Origin: Paucibacter sp. KCTC 42545
GTDB taxonomy: Bacteria > Pseudomonadota > Gammaproteobacteria > Burkholderiales > Burkholderiaceae_C
Length of the DNA: 64,000 nt
Reading direction: 5' to 3'
NCBI RefSeq assembly: GCF_001477625.1
Contig: NZ_CP013692.1
Coordinates: 4,154,001 to 4,218,000 of the forward strand
The notes beneath the pieces were generated by a model. That model did no database searches. It was not told the origin of the DNA and was given only the letters and a program-made list of their open reading frames with translations. Within the stretch, counting starts at the first letter, position 1. Every line of letters begins with the position of its first letter. The translations under genes and the position numbers were made by a program. Below are positions 36,164 through 46,150 of this stretch, in pieces.

Positions 36164-37468
36164 TTACTCGCCTTCCACCCACTCGATGCGGGCGCCCAGG
36201 CTGCAGATGTTTTCCACAAACTGCGGGTGGGCGCGGCGGATCGGCGTGGCGTTGCGGATCACCGACTTGCCAGGGATGCTGGCCGCCACCATCAGCAGGG
36301 CGATGGCCACGCGGATGATGTAGGGGCTTTCGACCTCGGCGGCATGCAGAGGCTTGCCGCCGAAAGTGACCATGCGGTGCGGGTCAGACAGGAAGGCATG
36401 ACCGCCGAACTTGCTCAGCTCCGAGGTCCAGCCCATGGCGCCGTCGTAAATTTTGTTCCAGAACATCACGCTGCCTTCGGCCTTGATGCCCAGGGCCACA
36501 AAAATCGGCAGCAGGTCCACCGGCACATAGGGCCAGGGAGCAGCTTCCACCTTTTGCAAGATATTGCGGGTGAAGGGTTCTTTCACCTTCAGCGGGCCAT
36601 TCGTCACCGCGCGCGACCAGCCGTTCTCATGCACGATCTGCACGCCGAACTTGGCGAAAGTGCGGTCCAGCAAGGGGAACTGCTCGGGCGTGGAGTTGCG
36701 CACCTCGACCTGGCCGCCGGTGATGGCGCCCAGGGCCAGGAAGGTGACGATCTCGTGGAAGTCTTCGGCAAAAGTGAACTCGCCGCCGCCCAGGGCGTCC
36801 ACGCCGGTGATGCTCAGGCGCGAGGTGCCCAGGCCGTCGATCTTGGCGCCCAGCATCTGCAAGAAGGTGCAGAACTCCTGCACATGCGGCTCGGAAGCGG
36901 CATTGGTCAGGGTGGAGCGGCCGGCCGCCAGGGCGGCGCAGAGCACGAAGTTCTCGGTGGTGGTGACCGAGGCGTAGTCGGTCCAGTGATCGTTGGCGCG
37001 CAGCTTGGCTTGGGCCACTTGCAGCACCAGGCCGTCGGGCTGGCGCGTCACCTCGGCGCCGAAGCGCTGGAAGACTTCCACATGCGGGTCAATCTCGCGC
37101 ACGCCCAGGGTGCAGCCGGTCACATCGTCTTCGATGCGGGCGGCGCCAAAGCGCGCCATCAGGCCCGGCACCAGCATGATGGAGCTGCGCATTTCCTCGG
37201 GCAGGCGGTCTTTGGCCGCGTCGAAATGGGTGTCTCGGTGATGCACATCGAGCACGCCGCTGGCGTAATCCATGGACACCAAGCTGCCCAGGTTGCGGAA
37301 CACCTCGAGGATCTTCTTGACGTCGGTGATCTCAGGCACGCCGCGCAGCCGCACCGGCTCACGGGTCAGGAGCGTGGCGCACAGCACCGGCAGCACGGCA
37401 TTCTTATTGGCCGAAGGAATGATGCGGCCGGCAAGTGGCGTGCCGCCGTGGACGATCAAATTGGACAT
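36164..37468 (-). CDS. Divergent MurA homologue (enolpyruvyl transferase family)
   Basis: This 434-residue protein begins MSNLIVHGGTPLAGRIIPSA, followed by the KNAVLP segment containing the Lys-Asn pair that binds phosphoenolpyruvate in MurA. A Cys in DVTGCTLG aligns with the catalytic Cys115 of E. coli MurA, and MRSSIML retains the equivalent of Arg91. However, the C-terminal lobe departs from MurA: the FENRFMHV and ATDLRASASL segments are replaced by FWNKIYDGAMGW and VESPYIIRVAI. The usual Burkholderiales murA neighbour hisG is absent. It may be a second, specialised enolpyruvyl transferase rather than the housekeeping MurA. It lies 79 bases after trhO and overlaps nothing. Confidence 0.8.
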   Translation of the reverse strand: MSNLIVHGGTPLAGRIIPSANKNAVLPVLCATLLTREPVRLRGVPEITDVKKILEVFRNLGSLVSMDYASGVLDVHHRDTHFDAAKDRLPEEMRSSIMLVPGLMARFGAARIEDDVTGCTLGVREIDPHVEVFQRFGAEVTRQPDGLVLQVAQAKLRANDHWTDYASVTTTENFVLCAALAAGRSTLTNAASEPHVQEFCTFLQMLGAKIDGLGTSRLSITGVDALGGGEFTFAEDFHEIVTFLALGAITGGQVEVRNSTPEQFPLLDRTFAKFGVQIVHENGWSRAVTNGPLKVKEPFTRNILQKVEAAPWPYVPVDLLPIFVALGIKAEGSVMFWNKIYDGAMGWTSELSKFGGHAFLSDPHRMVTFGGKPLHAAEVESPYIIRVAIALLMVAASIPGKSVIRNATPIRRAHPQFVENICSLGARIEWVEGE

Positions 37469-37547
37469 GAGGCGTGGGCGTGTAGGGAATGGGCCGCCCG
37501 CAGGCGCAGGGCGGCGAATAAGATTATCCGTGTTTGCTTTGGCCCGC

Positions 37548-38381
37548 TCAGGCGCCGGGGTCAAGCCGCTTGGCCCGGGCCAGGCGCCAGGCCTCATCGG
37601 GCAGGCCGGCGTAAACCTCTTCGGCCGTGGTGGCGGTTTCCTGCAGCTTGGTGTCGATGGCGATGCGCTTGTCGAACACGAAGAGTTCGCCCTCCCAGTC
37701 GCGCTCGGCGTCGGGCAGGGCTTCGAAATAGTTGACGATGCCGCCGTCGAGTTGGTAGACGTCCAGGCCCTGCTCCTGCATCCAGGCGCTGGTCTTCTCG
37801 CAGCGGATGCCGCCGGTGCAATACATGGCGATGCGCTTGCCTTCGGCCTTCCATTCTTCGGCATGACTGGCCACATAGGCCGGGAAGTCGCGGAAGTGCG
37901 CCACTTCCGGGTCCACCGCGTTCTTAAAGCGGCCGAGCTTGAACTCGAAGCTATTGCGGTTGTCCAGCACCAGCACATCGGGCTGGGCGATCAGCTCGCG
38001 CCACTGCGCCGGCGGCACATGGGTATTGGGCTTGCTGGCGTCCGGCAAACCGCTGACGCCCGGCACACCGAAGGCCACGATCTCGGGCTTGGTGTGCACT
38101 TTGATGAGGGTGAAAGGCTTGCTCGTGCAAGCGCTGTGCTTGAACCACATGCCGGTGAAGGCGCCATCGAAAACGGGATCTTGCTGCAAGGCCAGCTCGA
38201 ACTTGGCCAGCGCCTGCGCCGGCCCGGCAATCGCCGCGCTGATGCCTTCGGGCGCGACCAGGATATTGCCGCCCAACTCAGTGCTGATCTCACGCAGGCG
38301 CTGCGCCACGCGCTCCGGCTCAGCCAGGGTGACAAAGCGGTAAAACGAGCTGTGGATATGGGAATCGGAAAGGTCTGGCAT
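37548..38381 (-). CDS. trhO: tRNA U34 hydroxylase TrhO (YceA), rhodanese domain
   Basis: A 277-residue protein with the YceA/TrhO layout: an N-terminal acylphosphatase-like domain (FYRFVTLAEPERVAQRLREI) and a rhodanese domain whose active loop reads YCTGGIRCEKTSAW with Cys188 and Cys194. TrhO hydroxylates uridine 34 of tRNAs on the route to 5-methoxy- or 5-carboxymethoxyuridine. ATG 38381 gives the family N-terminus; the frame is open 11 codons further. It lies 130 bases downstream of the desulfurase fusion and upstream of the MurA homologue on the same strand. Confidence 0.92.
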   Translation of the reverse strand: MPDLSDSHIHSSFYRFVTLAEPERVAQRLREISTELGGNILVAPEGISAAIAGPAQALAKFELALQQDPVFDGAFTGMWFKHSACTSKPFTLIKVHTKPEIVAFGVPGVSGLPDASKPNTHVPPAQWRELIAQPDVLVLDNRNSFEFKLGRFKNAVDPEVAHFRDFPAYVASHAEEWKAEGKRIAMYCTGGIRCEKTSAWMQEQGLDVYQLDGGIVNYFEALPDAERDWEGELFVFDKRIAIDTKLQETATTAEEVYAGLPDEAWRLARAKRLDPGA

Positions 38382-38511
38382 GGGCGCTGGAGCAAGAAAG
38401 TTCTGGCCCAGCAAGAGCTGCCGAGCCAGCGCCTATTTGACCATTCATTGCCGGGCCGGGCTCGGCGGGCTCGGACACCTTGCCCGCTTGGCGCCCCTTG
38501 CCGAGCCTGCC

Positions 38512-40599
38512 TCAGACCATCAGGGCCGGATCACTGAGAGCCGCGCTCAAGGCGGCCTGAGCCGGCAACAGCGCCAGCCCACCGCTCAGCGACCAGGCCT
38601 GCGTGTGGCCCAAACGCGCCAGCGCTTGCGCGGCCTGGCGGCTACGGTTGCCGCTGCGGCAGTACAGCAGCAGCGGACGCGGCGCGGCCAACAAATCCGG
38701 CAAGGCATTGAGCAGGCGCGACAGCGGCACGGCCTGGCGTGGGCCCAGGCCCGCCAGTTCGAGGTTATTGGTCAGGAACTGCTCATAGGGCTCGCGCACA
38801 TCGATCAAAAGCGCATCGGGATATTTCGCAACAAACTCGGCCAGCTGGGCCGCCTCGAGTTGCAGGTCCGGCGTGGCGCTGTCGGGTGCGGCGCGCTGCG
38901 CCAGCGTTTGCGCCGCGTCCTGTGCCGGCGCGAACAAGGCGTGGGCCGGCAGCAGCGCCAGCGCAACAGCCGGCAGCTCCTCAACGCCCAGCGGCGTGAA
39001 GACGATGTGGGGTGCTTGGCCCTCACGGCTCAGCAGCAGGGCTTGTTGCGGGCGATCGCCATGCGAGGCTAGGCGCACACGGCTGAGCTGCTGAGCGCCC
39101 AGATCAAGGCTCGCCGCTTGCGCCGGCCAGCCCAGGGCGTCGATGTCTTGCGCGCAAGTAGCGCCCAGGCTGGGCAGTTCCTCCGCCAGCAATTGGCGCG
39201 CCTCGGCATGCAGGGCGTCGCCGCTGGTGCTGAGCACGGCCTGCAGCGGATAGCCCTGGCAAGCCAGCAATTGCGCCAGGCGCGGCACTTGTTCGGGCAA
39301 GGGGTCGATCAGCACGCAGCGCTTGGCGGCGGCATCGGCAATCAAATAGCAGCAAGCGCCTTCCAGCGTGAAGCGGGTGATGCCTTTGCCCTCCACCGCC
39401 AAGTTGTCCGCCGGGCTCATGCAATTGCGGCGCAGCGATTCACCACAAGCGCGGATGCGAGCGCAGGCTTCGTCGATGAAGGCCTCGTCCACCGCCGGGC
39501 CGATGGACAGGCGCACCGCGCCGGCCGCCTGCCAATCCGGCAAGCCCATGGCCTGCAGCACAAAGCTGGGCTGGGCCTTGGCGGCGCTGCAGGCCGAGCC
39601 GCCGCTGATGCGGCATTCGGCCGCGTCAAACAAGTCTTGCAGCAGGCGCGAGCTCAGGCCCGGCACGGCGAAATTGAGCGTGGTCGGCAGGCTTTGATCC
39701 AGCGGCACATTGAAGACCAGGCCGGGGAAGGCGTCCAGCAAGGCATCGGCCAGGCGCTGGCGATAGACGCTCAGCGTCGCGTGGTCACGGAAGGTCTGGC
39801 CATCGTGCAGCGCCGCCAGCACCGCACCCAGAGCCGCAATGCCGGACATGTTTTCGGTGCCGGAGCGGCGGCTGCCCTCCTGCCCGCCGCCCGCCATCAG
39901 CGGGGTGAAGGGCGCGCCCTCACGCACATAGAGCAGGCCAATGCCCTTGGGCGCATACAGCTTGTGGCCGGAGAAGGGCGCGTAGTCGATGCGCGTGCCG
40001 GCCAATTTCAGCGGCAACTTGCCCAGGGCTTGCACGCCGTCCACCATCCAGAAGCAGGGGCTGTTGCCCAGCGCGGCGGCGATGCCTGCCAGATCGCTGA
40101 TGACGCCGGTTTCGTTATTGGCGGCCATGGTGCAGACCAGGCCGGCGCGCGGCGCCTCGCGGCGCAGCCAGTCCAGATCGTGATGGCCCAGGCGGTCAAC
40201 CGGAATGGCTAGGACCTGCAGGCCTAAGCTCAGCACATCGTTCCAATGCCGCAGCGCCTCGGGCACGGCCTTATGTTCGGTGGCGCCGTAGAGCAGCAGT
40301 TCAGCCTGGCGGTCGCCGCCATCGCGGCGCTCGCGCAAGGCGTGCAGGGCCGACAGCACGGCGGTTTGAATGCCCTCGGTGGCGCCGCTGACGAAAAGCA
40401 ATTGGCCGCTGCCGGTGTCCAGCAGGGCTTTGGCCCGCTCACGGGTGGCGTCCATCATGGCGCGGGCCTTCAGGCCGGTGCTGTGGACGCTGCTGGGGTT
40501 GCCAAAGTCGTCCGCCATGGCCTGCATAGCGGCGCGTGCGGCTTGCGCCAACACCGGGGTGGTGGCATTGGCGTCGAGGTAGATTTCCATGCTGTCCAT
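38512..40599 (-). CDS. Cysteine desulfurase / degenerate MBL / rhodanese fusion protein
   Basis: This 695-residue protein has three modules. Residues 1-390 are a NifS/IscS-type cysteine desulfurase: His109 (ATEHKA), PLP Lys213 (SGHKLYAPKGIG), GGGQEGSRRSGTEN, and the mobile-loop Cys337 (GGSACSAAK). Residues 405-560 resemble the MBL fold of persulfide dioxygenases (CYLIAD, VLIDPLPEQVPR), but the metal site is lost (STSGDALH where ETHVHADH is expected). Residues 580-680 are a rhodanese with Cys647 in YCRSGNRS. The plausible role is to strip sulfur from cysteine and pass the persulfide to the rhodanese Cys. The start at ATG 40599 is followed by a second ATG three codons later. It heads the minus-strand run with TrhO. 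Confidence 0.88.
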   Translation of the reverse strand: MDSMEIYLDANATTPVLAQAARAAMQAMADDFGNPSSVHSTGLKARAMMDATRERAKALLDTGSGQLLFVSGATEGIQTAVLSALHALRERRDGGDRQAELLLYGATEHKAVPEALRHWNDVLSLGLQVLAIPVDRLGHHDLDWLRREAPRAGLVCTMAANNETGVISDLAGIAAALGNSPCFWMVDGVQALGKLPLKLAGTRIDYAPFSGHKLYAPKGIGLLYVREGAPFTPLMAGGGQEGSRRSGTENMSGIAALGAVLAALHDGQTFRDHATLSVYRQRLADALLDAFPGLVFNVPLDQSLPTTLNFAVPGLSSRLLQDLFDAAECRISGGSACSAAKAQPSFVLQAMGLPDWQAAGAVRLSIGPAVDEAFIDEACARIRACGESLRRNCMSPADNLAVEGKGITRFTLEGACCYLIADAAAKRCVLIDPLPEQVPRLAQLLACQGYPLQAVLSTSGDALHAEARQLLAEELPSLGATCAQDIDALGWPAQAASLDLGAQQLSRVRLASHGDRPQQALLLSREGQAPHIVFTPLGVEELPAVALALLPAHALFAPAQDAAQTLAQRAAPDSATPDLQLEAAQLAEFVAKYPDALLIDVREPYEQFLTNNLELAGLGPRQAVPLSRLLNALPDLLAAPRPLLLYCRSGNRSRQAAQALARLGHTQAWSLSGGLALLPAQAALSAALSDPALMV

Positions 40600-40696
40600 A
40601 CGTTTTGTATTCTTAAGTCACTATCGTAACCACCCCCGCCTGCGCCCCCGGCGCCCACCTACAATCCCGCACCGCTTCAGCTCACCCGTCTTCACT

Positions 40697-41563
40697 GTGC
40701 CTAACGCCCGCATCAAAGTCCTGCCCCAATACCTGATGCCCAAGCAGGCACTGACCTGGATCGCCGGCAAATTCGCCTCGGCCCGGCTGGGTGGCTTGAC
40801 CACCAGCGTGATCCGCCGCTTCGTCGCCCGCTACGAAGTCAATATGGCCGAAGCGGCCAATCCCGATATCGCCAGCTACGCGAGCTTCAACGAATTCTTC
40901 ACCCGCGCCCTCAAGCCCGGCGCCCGCCCACTGGCGGTGGCCGAGTTGATCTGCCCGGTGGATGGCCGCATCAGCCAATTCGGCCGCATCGAGGGCGAGC
41001 AGATTTTTCAGGCCAAGGACCATCAATTCAGCACCACCGCCTTGGTGGGCGGAGACGCGGCGCTGGCGGCGCAGTTCCGCGACGGCCTGTTCGCCAACCT
41101 CTACCTCAGCCCACGCGACTATCACCGCATCCACATGCCTTGCGATGGCCGCCTGCTGCGCATGATCCATGTGCCGGGCGAGCTGTTCTCGGTCAACCCG
41201 GTCACGGCCGAGGGCGTGCCGGGCCTGTTCGCGCGCAATGAGCGCGTGGTCTGCGTGTTCGAGGGCTCGCAAGGCCCTTGGATCATGGTGCTGGTCGGTG
41301 CCACCATCGTGGGCAGCATGGCCACGGTATGGCATGGCGTGGTCAACCCGCCGCGCCCGGGCCATTTGCGGGACTGGCAATATGCCGATCAGAACATCGT
41401 GCTCAAACAAGGCGATGAGCTGGGCCGCTTCCTGCTGGGCTCCACCGTGGTGATGCTCTTCCCCAAGTCGCAGGGCGATGCCCTGTCCTTCAACCCGGCG
41501 TGGCAGCCGGCCGGGCCGGTGCGCCTGGGTGAGGTGATGGCGACACGTTCAGCAGCTCAATAA
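40697..41563 (+). CDS. psd: Phosphatidylserine decarboxylase
   Basis: A 288-residue proenzyme that makes phosphatidylethanolamine from phosphatidylserine at the inner membrane. The self-cleavage site LLGSTVVMLFP is present, with Ser249 becoming the pyruvoyl group. Other family segments are CPVDGRISQFGRIEG, YLSPRDYHRIHMP and VGATIVGSM. The start is GTG 40697 (VPNARIKVLPQYLMPKQALT); the frame is open upstream but not family-like. The gene is divergent from the desulfurase fusion. Its last 74 bases overlap the convergent LysR gene. Confidence 0.94.
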   Translation: MPNARIKVLPQYLMPKQALTWIAGKFASARLGGLTTSVIRRFVARYEVNMAEAANPDIASYASFNEFFTRALKPGARPLAVAELICPVDGRISQFGRIEGEQIFQAKDHQFSTTALVGGDAALAAQFRDGLFANLYLSPRDYHRIHMPCDGRLLRMIHVPGELFSVNPVTAEGVPGLFARNERVVCVFEGSQGPWIMVLVGATIVGSMATVWHGVVNPPRPGHLRDWQYADQNIVLKQGDELGRFLLGSTVVMLFPKSQGDALSFNPAWQPAGPVRLGEVMATRSAAQ

Positions 41564-42425
41564 AAGCCCGCAATGCCGGGCTGGCCTGGCGCCGCCCCGG
41601 GTAATACAGGGCAAAGCCGGTGCCCGGCGGGCAATAGTCGCCCAGCACCTGGCACAGGCGGCCGCTGCTGAGGTGTTCACGCGCCGCCTGCTCGTAGACA
41701 TAGGCAAAGCCAACGCCATCCAGCGCCGCCGCCAGGGCCACGCTCTGGTCGTCCACCGTCAAGCCGCCGTTGACGGAGAGGGTCATGGCTTGGCCAGCCT
41801 GCTCAAACTCCCACTGAAACAGCGCACCGCTGGCAAAGCGCTGGCGGATGCAGGGCAGGCGCAGCAAATCGCCCGGCACTTGCGGCGCGCCGTGGCGTGC
41901 GATCAGCTCGGGCGTGGCCACCACCACAAAGCGCTGCGGGCCGCCCAGCGGCAGCGCCACCATATCGCCCGGCAAACGCTCGGCAAAGCGCACGCCCGCA
42001 TCAAAGCCTTGCTCGACGATGTCTACCAAATCGTCTTGCGTGCACAACTCCAGCTGCACCTGCGGATAAGCCGCCAAGAAGCGCGCCACCAGCGGCGCCA
42101 GCAGCAAACGCGCCGCGCTGCGCGGCACGCTCAGCCGCAAGGTGCCGGCCACGGTCTCGCGCCACTCACCCACGCTGGCAAAAGCCTGTTCCAGCTGGCG
42201 CAGGGCCGGCAGGGCCTGGGCCAGTAACTGCTCGCCCGCCGCCGTCAGGGCCACGCTGCGGGTTGAGCGGTTCAGCAGCGCCAGCCCCAGGCCCTGCTCC
42301 AGGCGCTGCATGGCCTGGCTGACCGCCGAAGGGCTCAGGCCCAAGACCGCAGCGGCACGGCGATAGCTCCGCGCCTGGGCCACGGCGGCAAAGATGCGCA
42401 ATTGCTGGAAGTCGGGGGTGCTCAT
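41490..42425 (-). CDS. LysR-family transcriptional regulator
   Basis: A 311-residue regulator with an N-terminal winged helix-turn-helix in residues 5-64 (FAAVAQARSYRRAAAVLGLS, then PSAVSQAMQRLEQGLGLALL), a linker helix, and a LysR-type effector domain with two alpha/beta lobes. It is divergent from the aldo/keto reductase gene across 112 bases, the classic arrangement in which the regulator controls its neighbour. The final 20 or so residues (Pro/Ala-rich) fall in the region overlapping psd and may be a dispensable tail. The effector is unknown. Confidence 0.9.
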   Translation of the reverse strand: MSTPDFQQLRIFAAVAQARSYRRAAAVLGLSPSAVSQAMQRLEQGLGLALLNRSTRSVALTAAGEQLLAQALPALRQLEQAFASVGEWRETVAGTLRLSVPRSAARLLLAPLVARFLAAYPQVQLELCTQDDLVDIVEQGFDAGVRFAERLPGDMVALPLGGPQRFVVVATPELIARHGAPQVPGDLLRLPCIRQRFASGALFQWEFEQAGQAMTLSVNGGLTVDDQSVALAAALDGVGFAYVYEQAAREHLSSGRLCQVLGDYCPPGTGFALYYPGRRQASPALRAFIELLNVSPSPHPGAPARPAATPG

Positions 42426-42537
42426 CGCCGCGATTGTGAAGCAGGACTGAACGCCTCATGCGGCCCGGCGAGGCTAGGCGCCGGCCGGCGCGGGCGCCAA
42501 GATGGCGGCACCGCATCACACACCGAAAGCCACAGCC

Positions 42538-43584
<1,047 letters not shown>

Positions 43585-46150
43585 GCTTGAGCTTGAACCT
43601 CCGTCTGCGCGGCCCAATCGGCCAGCAAGGCGCCCGCCTGCTCGGCTGACAAAGGCCGGCCGAGCAAATAGCCTTGCAGCTGGGTGCAGCCCAATTGCTC
43701 GGCAGCGGCGGCCTGTTCTTCGGTTTCCACCCCTTCGGCCACGATGTCCAGGCTGAGCGCCTGACCCAAGGCGCAAGTCACCTTGACCACGGCGCTGGCG
43801 CCGGCCTCGGGCAGCGGGGCGATCATGCTGCGGTCCAGCTTCATTGCGCTGATCGGCAGATTGCGCAGCATGGTCAGCGAGGACTGGCCGGTGCCGAAGT
43901 CGTCCAGCGCGCACAAGACGCCGGCCGCGCGCAGCAAGCGCAGCTGCGGCATCACCTGGTCCAGGTGAGCGATGGCCGCCGTCTCGGTGATTTCGATTTC
44001 CAGGCAGGTGGCGGGCAAGCCACGGGCCTTGAGTTCGCCCAACAGGCCGCTGGCAAAAGCGCCGTCCTCGAACTGCAGCGGCGAGACATTGACGGCCAGG
44101 CTCAGCAGCCGCCCATGCAAGTCCTGCCACTCACGCAGCTGGCGCATGGCCATATCGAGGATCAGGCCGCCCAGGGCATTGATCTGACCAGTGCGCTCCG
44201 CCGCGGGTACAAAGTCCACCGGGCTGACCCGCCCCCAGTCAGGGCGCTGCCAGCGCACCAGGGCCTCAAAGCCGCAGAGTTCGCGTGAGTGCGCCAGGAA
44301 CTTGGGCTGGTACTCCAGCACAAACTGCTGCTCGGCGATGGCGCGGCCGAGCGCTTGTTCGGCCTCCAGGCGCGCGCGCGAGTCGCCCTTCATGCTGGGC
44401 TCGAAAAACACGAAAGCAGTGCCGGCCCGCGCCTTGGCCCGGTGCATGGCTGCATCGGCGGCGCGCAGCAGATTGGCGCCGTCCAGGCCATCGCGCGGGA
44501 ACAGGGCCACGCCCACCGACATGTGCACATACAACTCGGCACCTTCCACGGCGAAGGGGCTGTGCAGCAAATCCAGCAGCAGCTCGACTTGGCTCTGCAC
44601 CGCCTGCGGCTCGGCCACGCCTTCGAGCAACACCAAAAACTGGTCTTCGCCCAGGCGCGCCAAGGTGGCTTCCACCGGCAACTCCAGGCTCAGGCGCTTG
44701 GCCACCGCGCGCAGCAAGGCGTCACCCACCTCATGGCCCAGGTTTTCGTTGACCAGCTGGAAGCGGTCCAGGTCGGCCGAGATCAGGGCAAAGGGCGCGG
44801 AGCCGGTGCGGGTGAGTTGACGCAGGCGCTCAACGGCGAAGTTGCGGTTGGGTAAATCGGTCAACTCATCATGCATGGCCTGGCGCAACAAGGCGTCCAC
44901 GGCAATCTGGCGCGAGCTGTCGTCGATCATCACCATCAGCTCGGCCGGCTGGCCGTCCCACTGGATATGGCTGGACAAGCCGCGCACATAGATCTGCCGC
45001 CCGTCCATGGTCATGCGGCCGCCCTCCCATTCGATACGCGCCTTGGGGTCGGACATCACCAGGCGGTTGCGCTCACGGATCGCCTCTTGCTGGTCTGGCG
45101 GCACCAGGCGCGTCAACAGATTGCGGCTGACTGCCAAGTCCGCGTCCGTCACGCCGTAGATGCTCTTGGCCGCCGGATTGCCATAAACCAGCTTGTGGTT
45201 TTGCACCACCAGCAGGCCTTGTAGGGAATGCTCGGCCAGCTGCGAAAAGCGCTCGGCCTGCTGACGCGCTTCCTTGTGTGCGCGCGCCACCGACAAAAAC
45301 ATCAGCCCCAAGGACAAGGTGGTTTGCACAAACAGGCCCGCAATATGCGGCACGGCCGAGCGCCCCAGGGGGTCAAAGACAGGCGTCAAGATATGCGCAA
45401 ACCCGGCCGTGACAAAGCACATGGCCACAAAACGTTCGCCCGAATTGCCCCCCCGGCCCAGCCACCAAGCGCATTGCCAAGCACCCACGGCCAGATAAAT
45501 GGAGGCAGCCAGCACGGCGTAGCGGTGATCCAATTCCGCCAAGCCCATCAGGCTGCCCATCAACAGCAGGAAAATCGGCAACCAAACTTGGCGCTTCCAG
45601 CTGAGCCGGCGGTAAATCCGCGCGCCGCCGGTGCGCAAGGCCATGGAGCCCATCGCCAGGGCAGCGGAAGTGCCCACCATCAATTTGTGGAACATGCTGC
45701 CGTCCTGATCGGGCAGCAAGCCCAGGCCCAGAGCCAGAGCGCCCGACAGCAAAATCCAGCTCCAACCCCAGTAGCGCACATACAGATGCTGCGGCGCCTG
45801 ACGCCACAGCATCAACAGGGCCAGCCCCAAAAGGGCATTCAGTCCAGCGCCAGTCAGGATCAGGGCGGTCATGAAACTCCCGAAGCATTGCAGCCAAGCC
45901 GCCAGAAGGTGCGCGGGCCACAAGGACAGTGAAAAGGGAAGGTCGCAACCATCCTAGCCGCTGGCACAGCAAGCTCCACATGATTCTTGCTGGCGGGCAG
46001 CCGCTTGAGCAAGTTGGCGCATCGCTTGGGCGACAAATCAGGGCAGCTCACATGCTGAGACAATGCGAGCAGACATGGCAGCAGCCCTGGCGCCACCCGC
46101 GCCGGCTGCCGCCGGCGTTTTCGATCTCAAGCACAGCATCCTGACCCACC

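Noticed and set aside
35132..37735. Long plus-strand open frame of 867 codons over the MurA/TIGR02285 genes
   Set aside because: It is antisense to three well-supported genes, His/Gln/Arg-rich, and a typical shadow frame of GC-rich DNA; no domain is recognisable.
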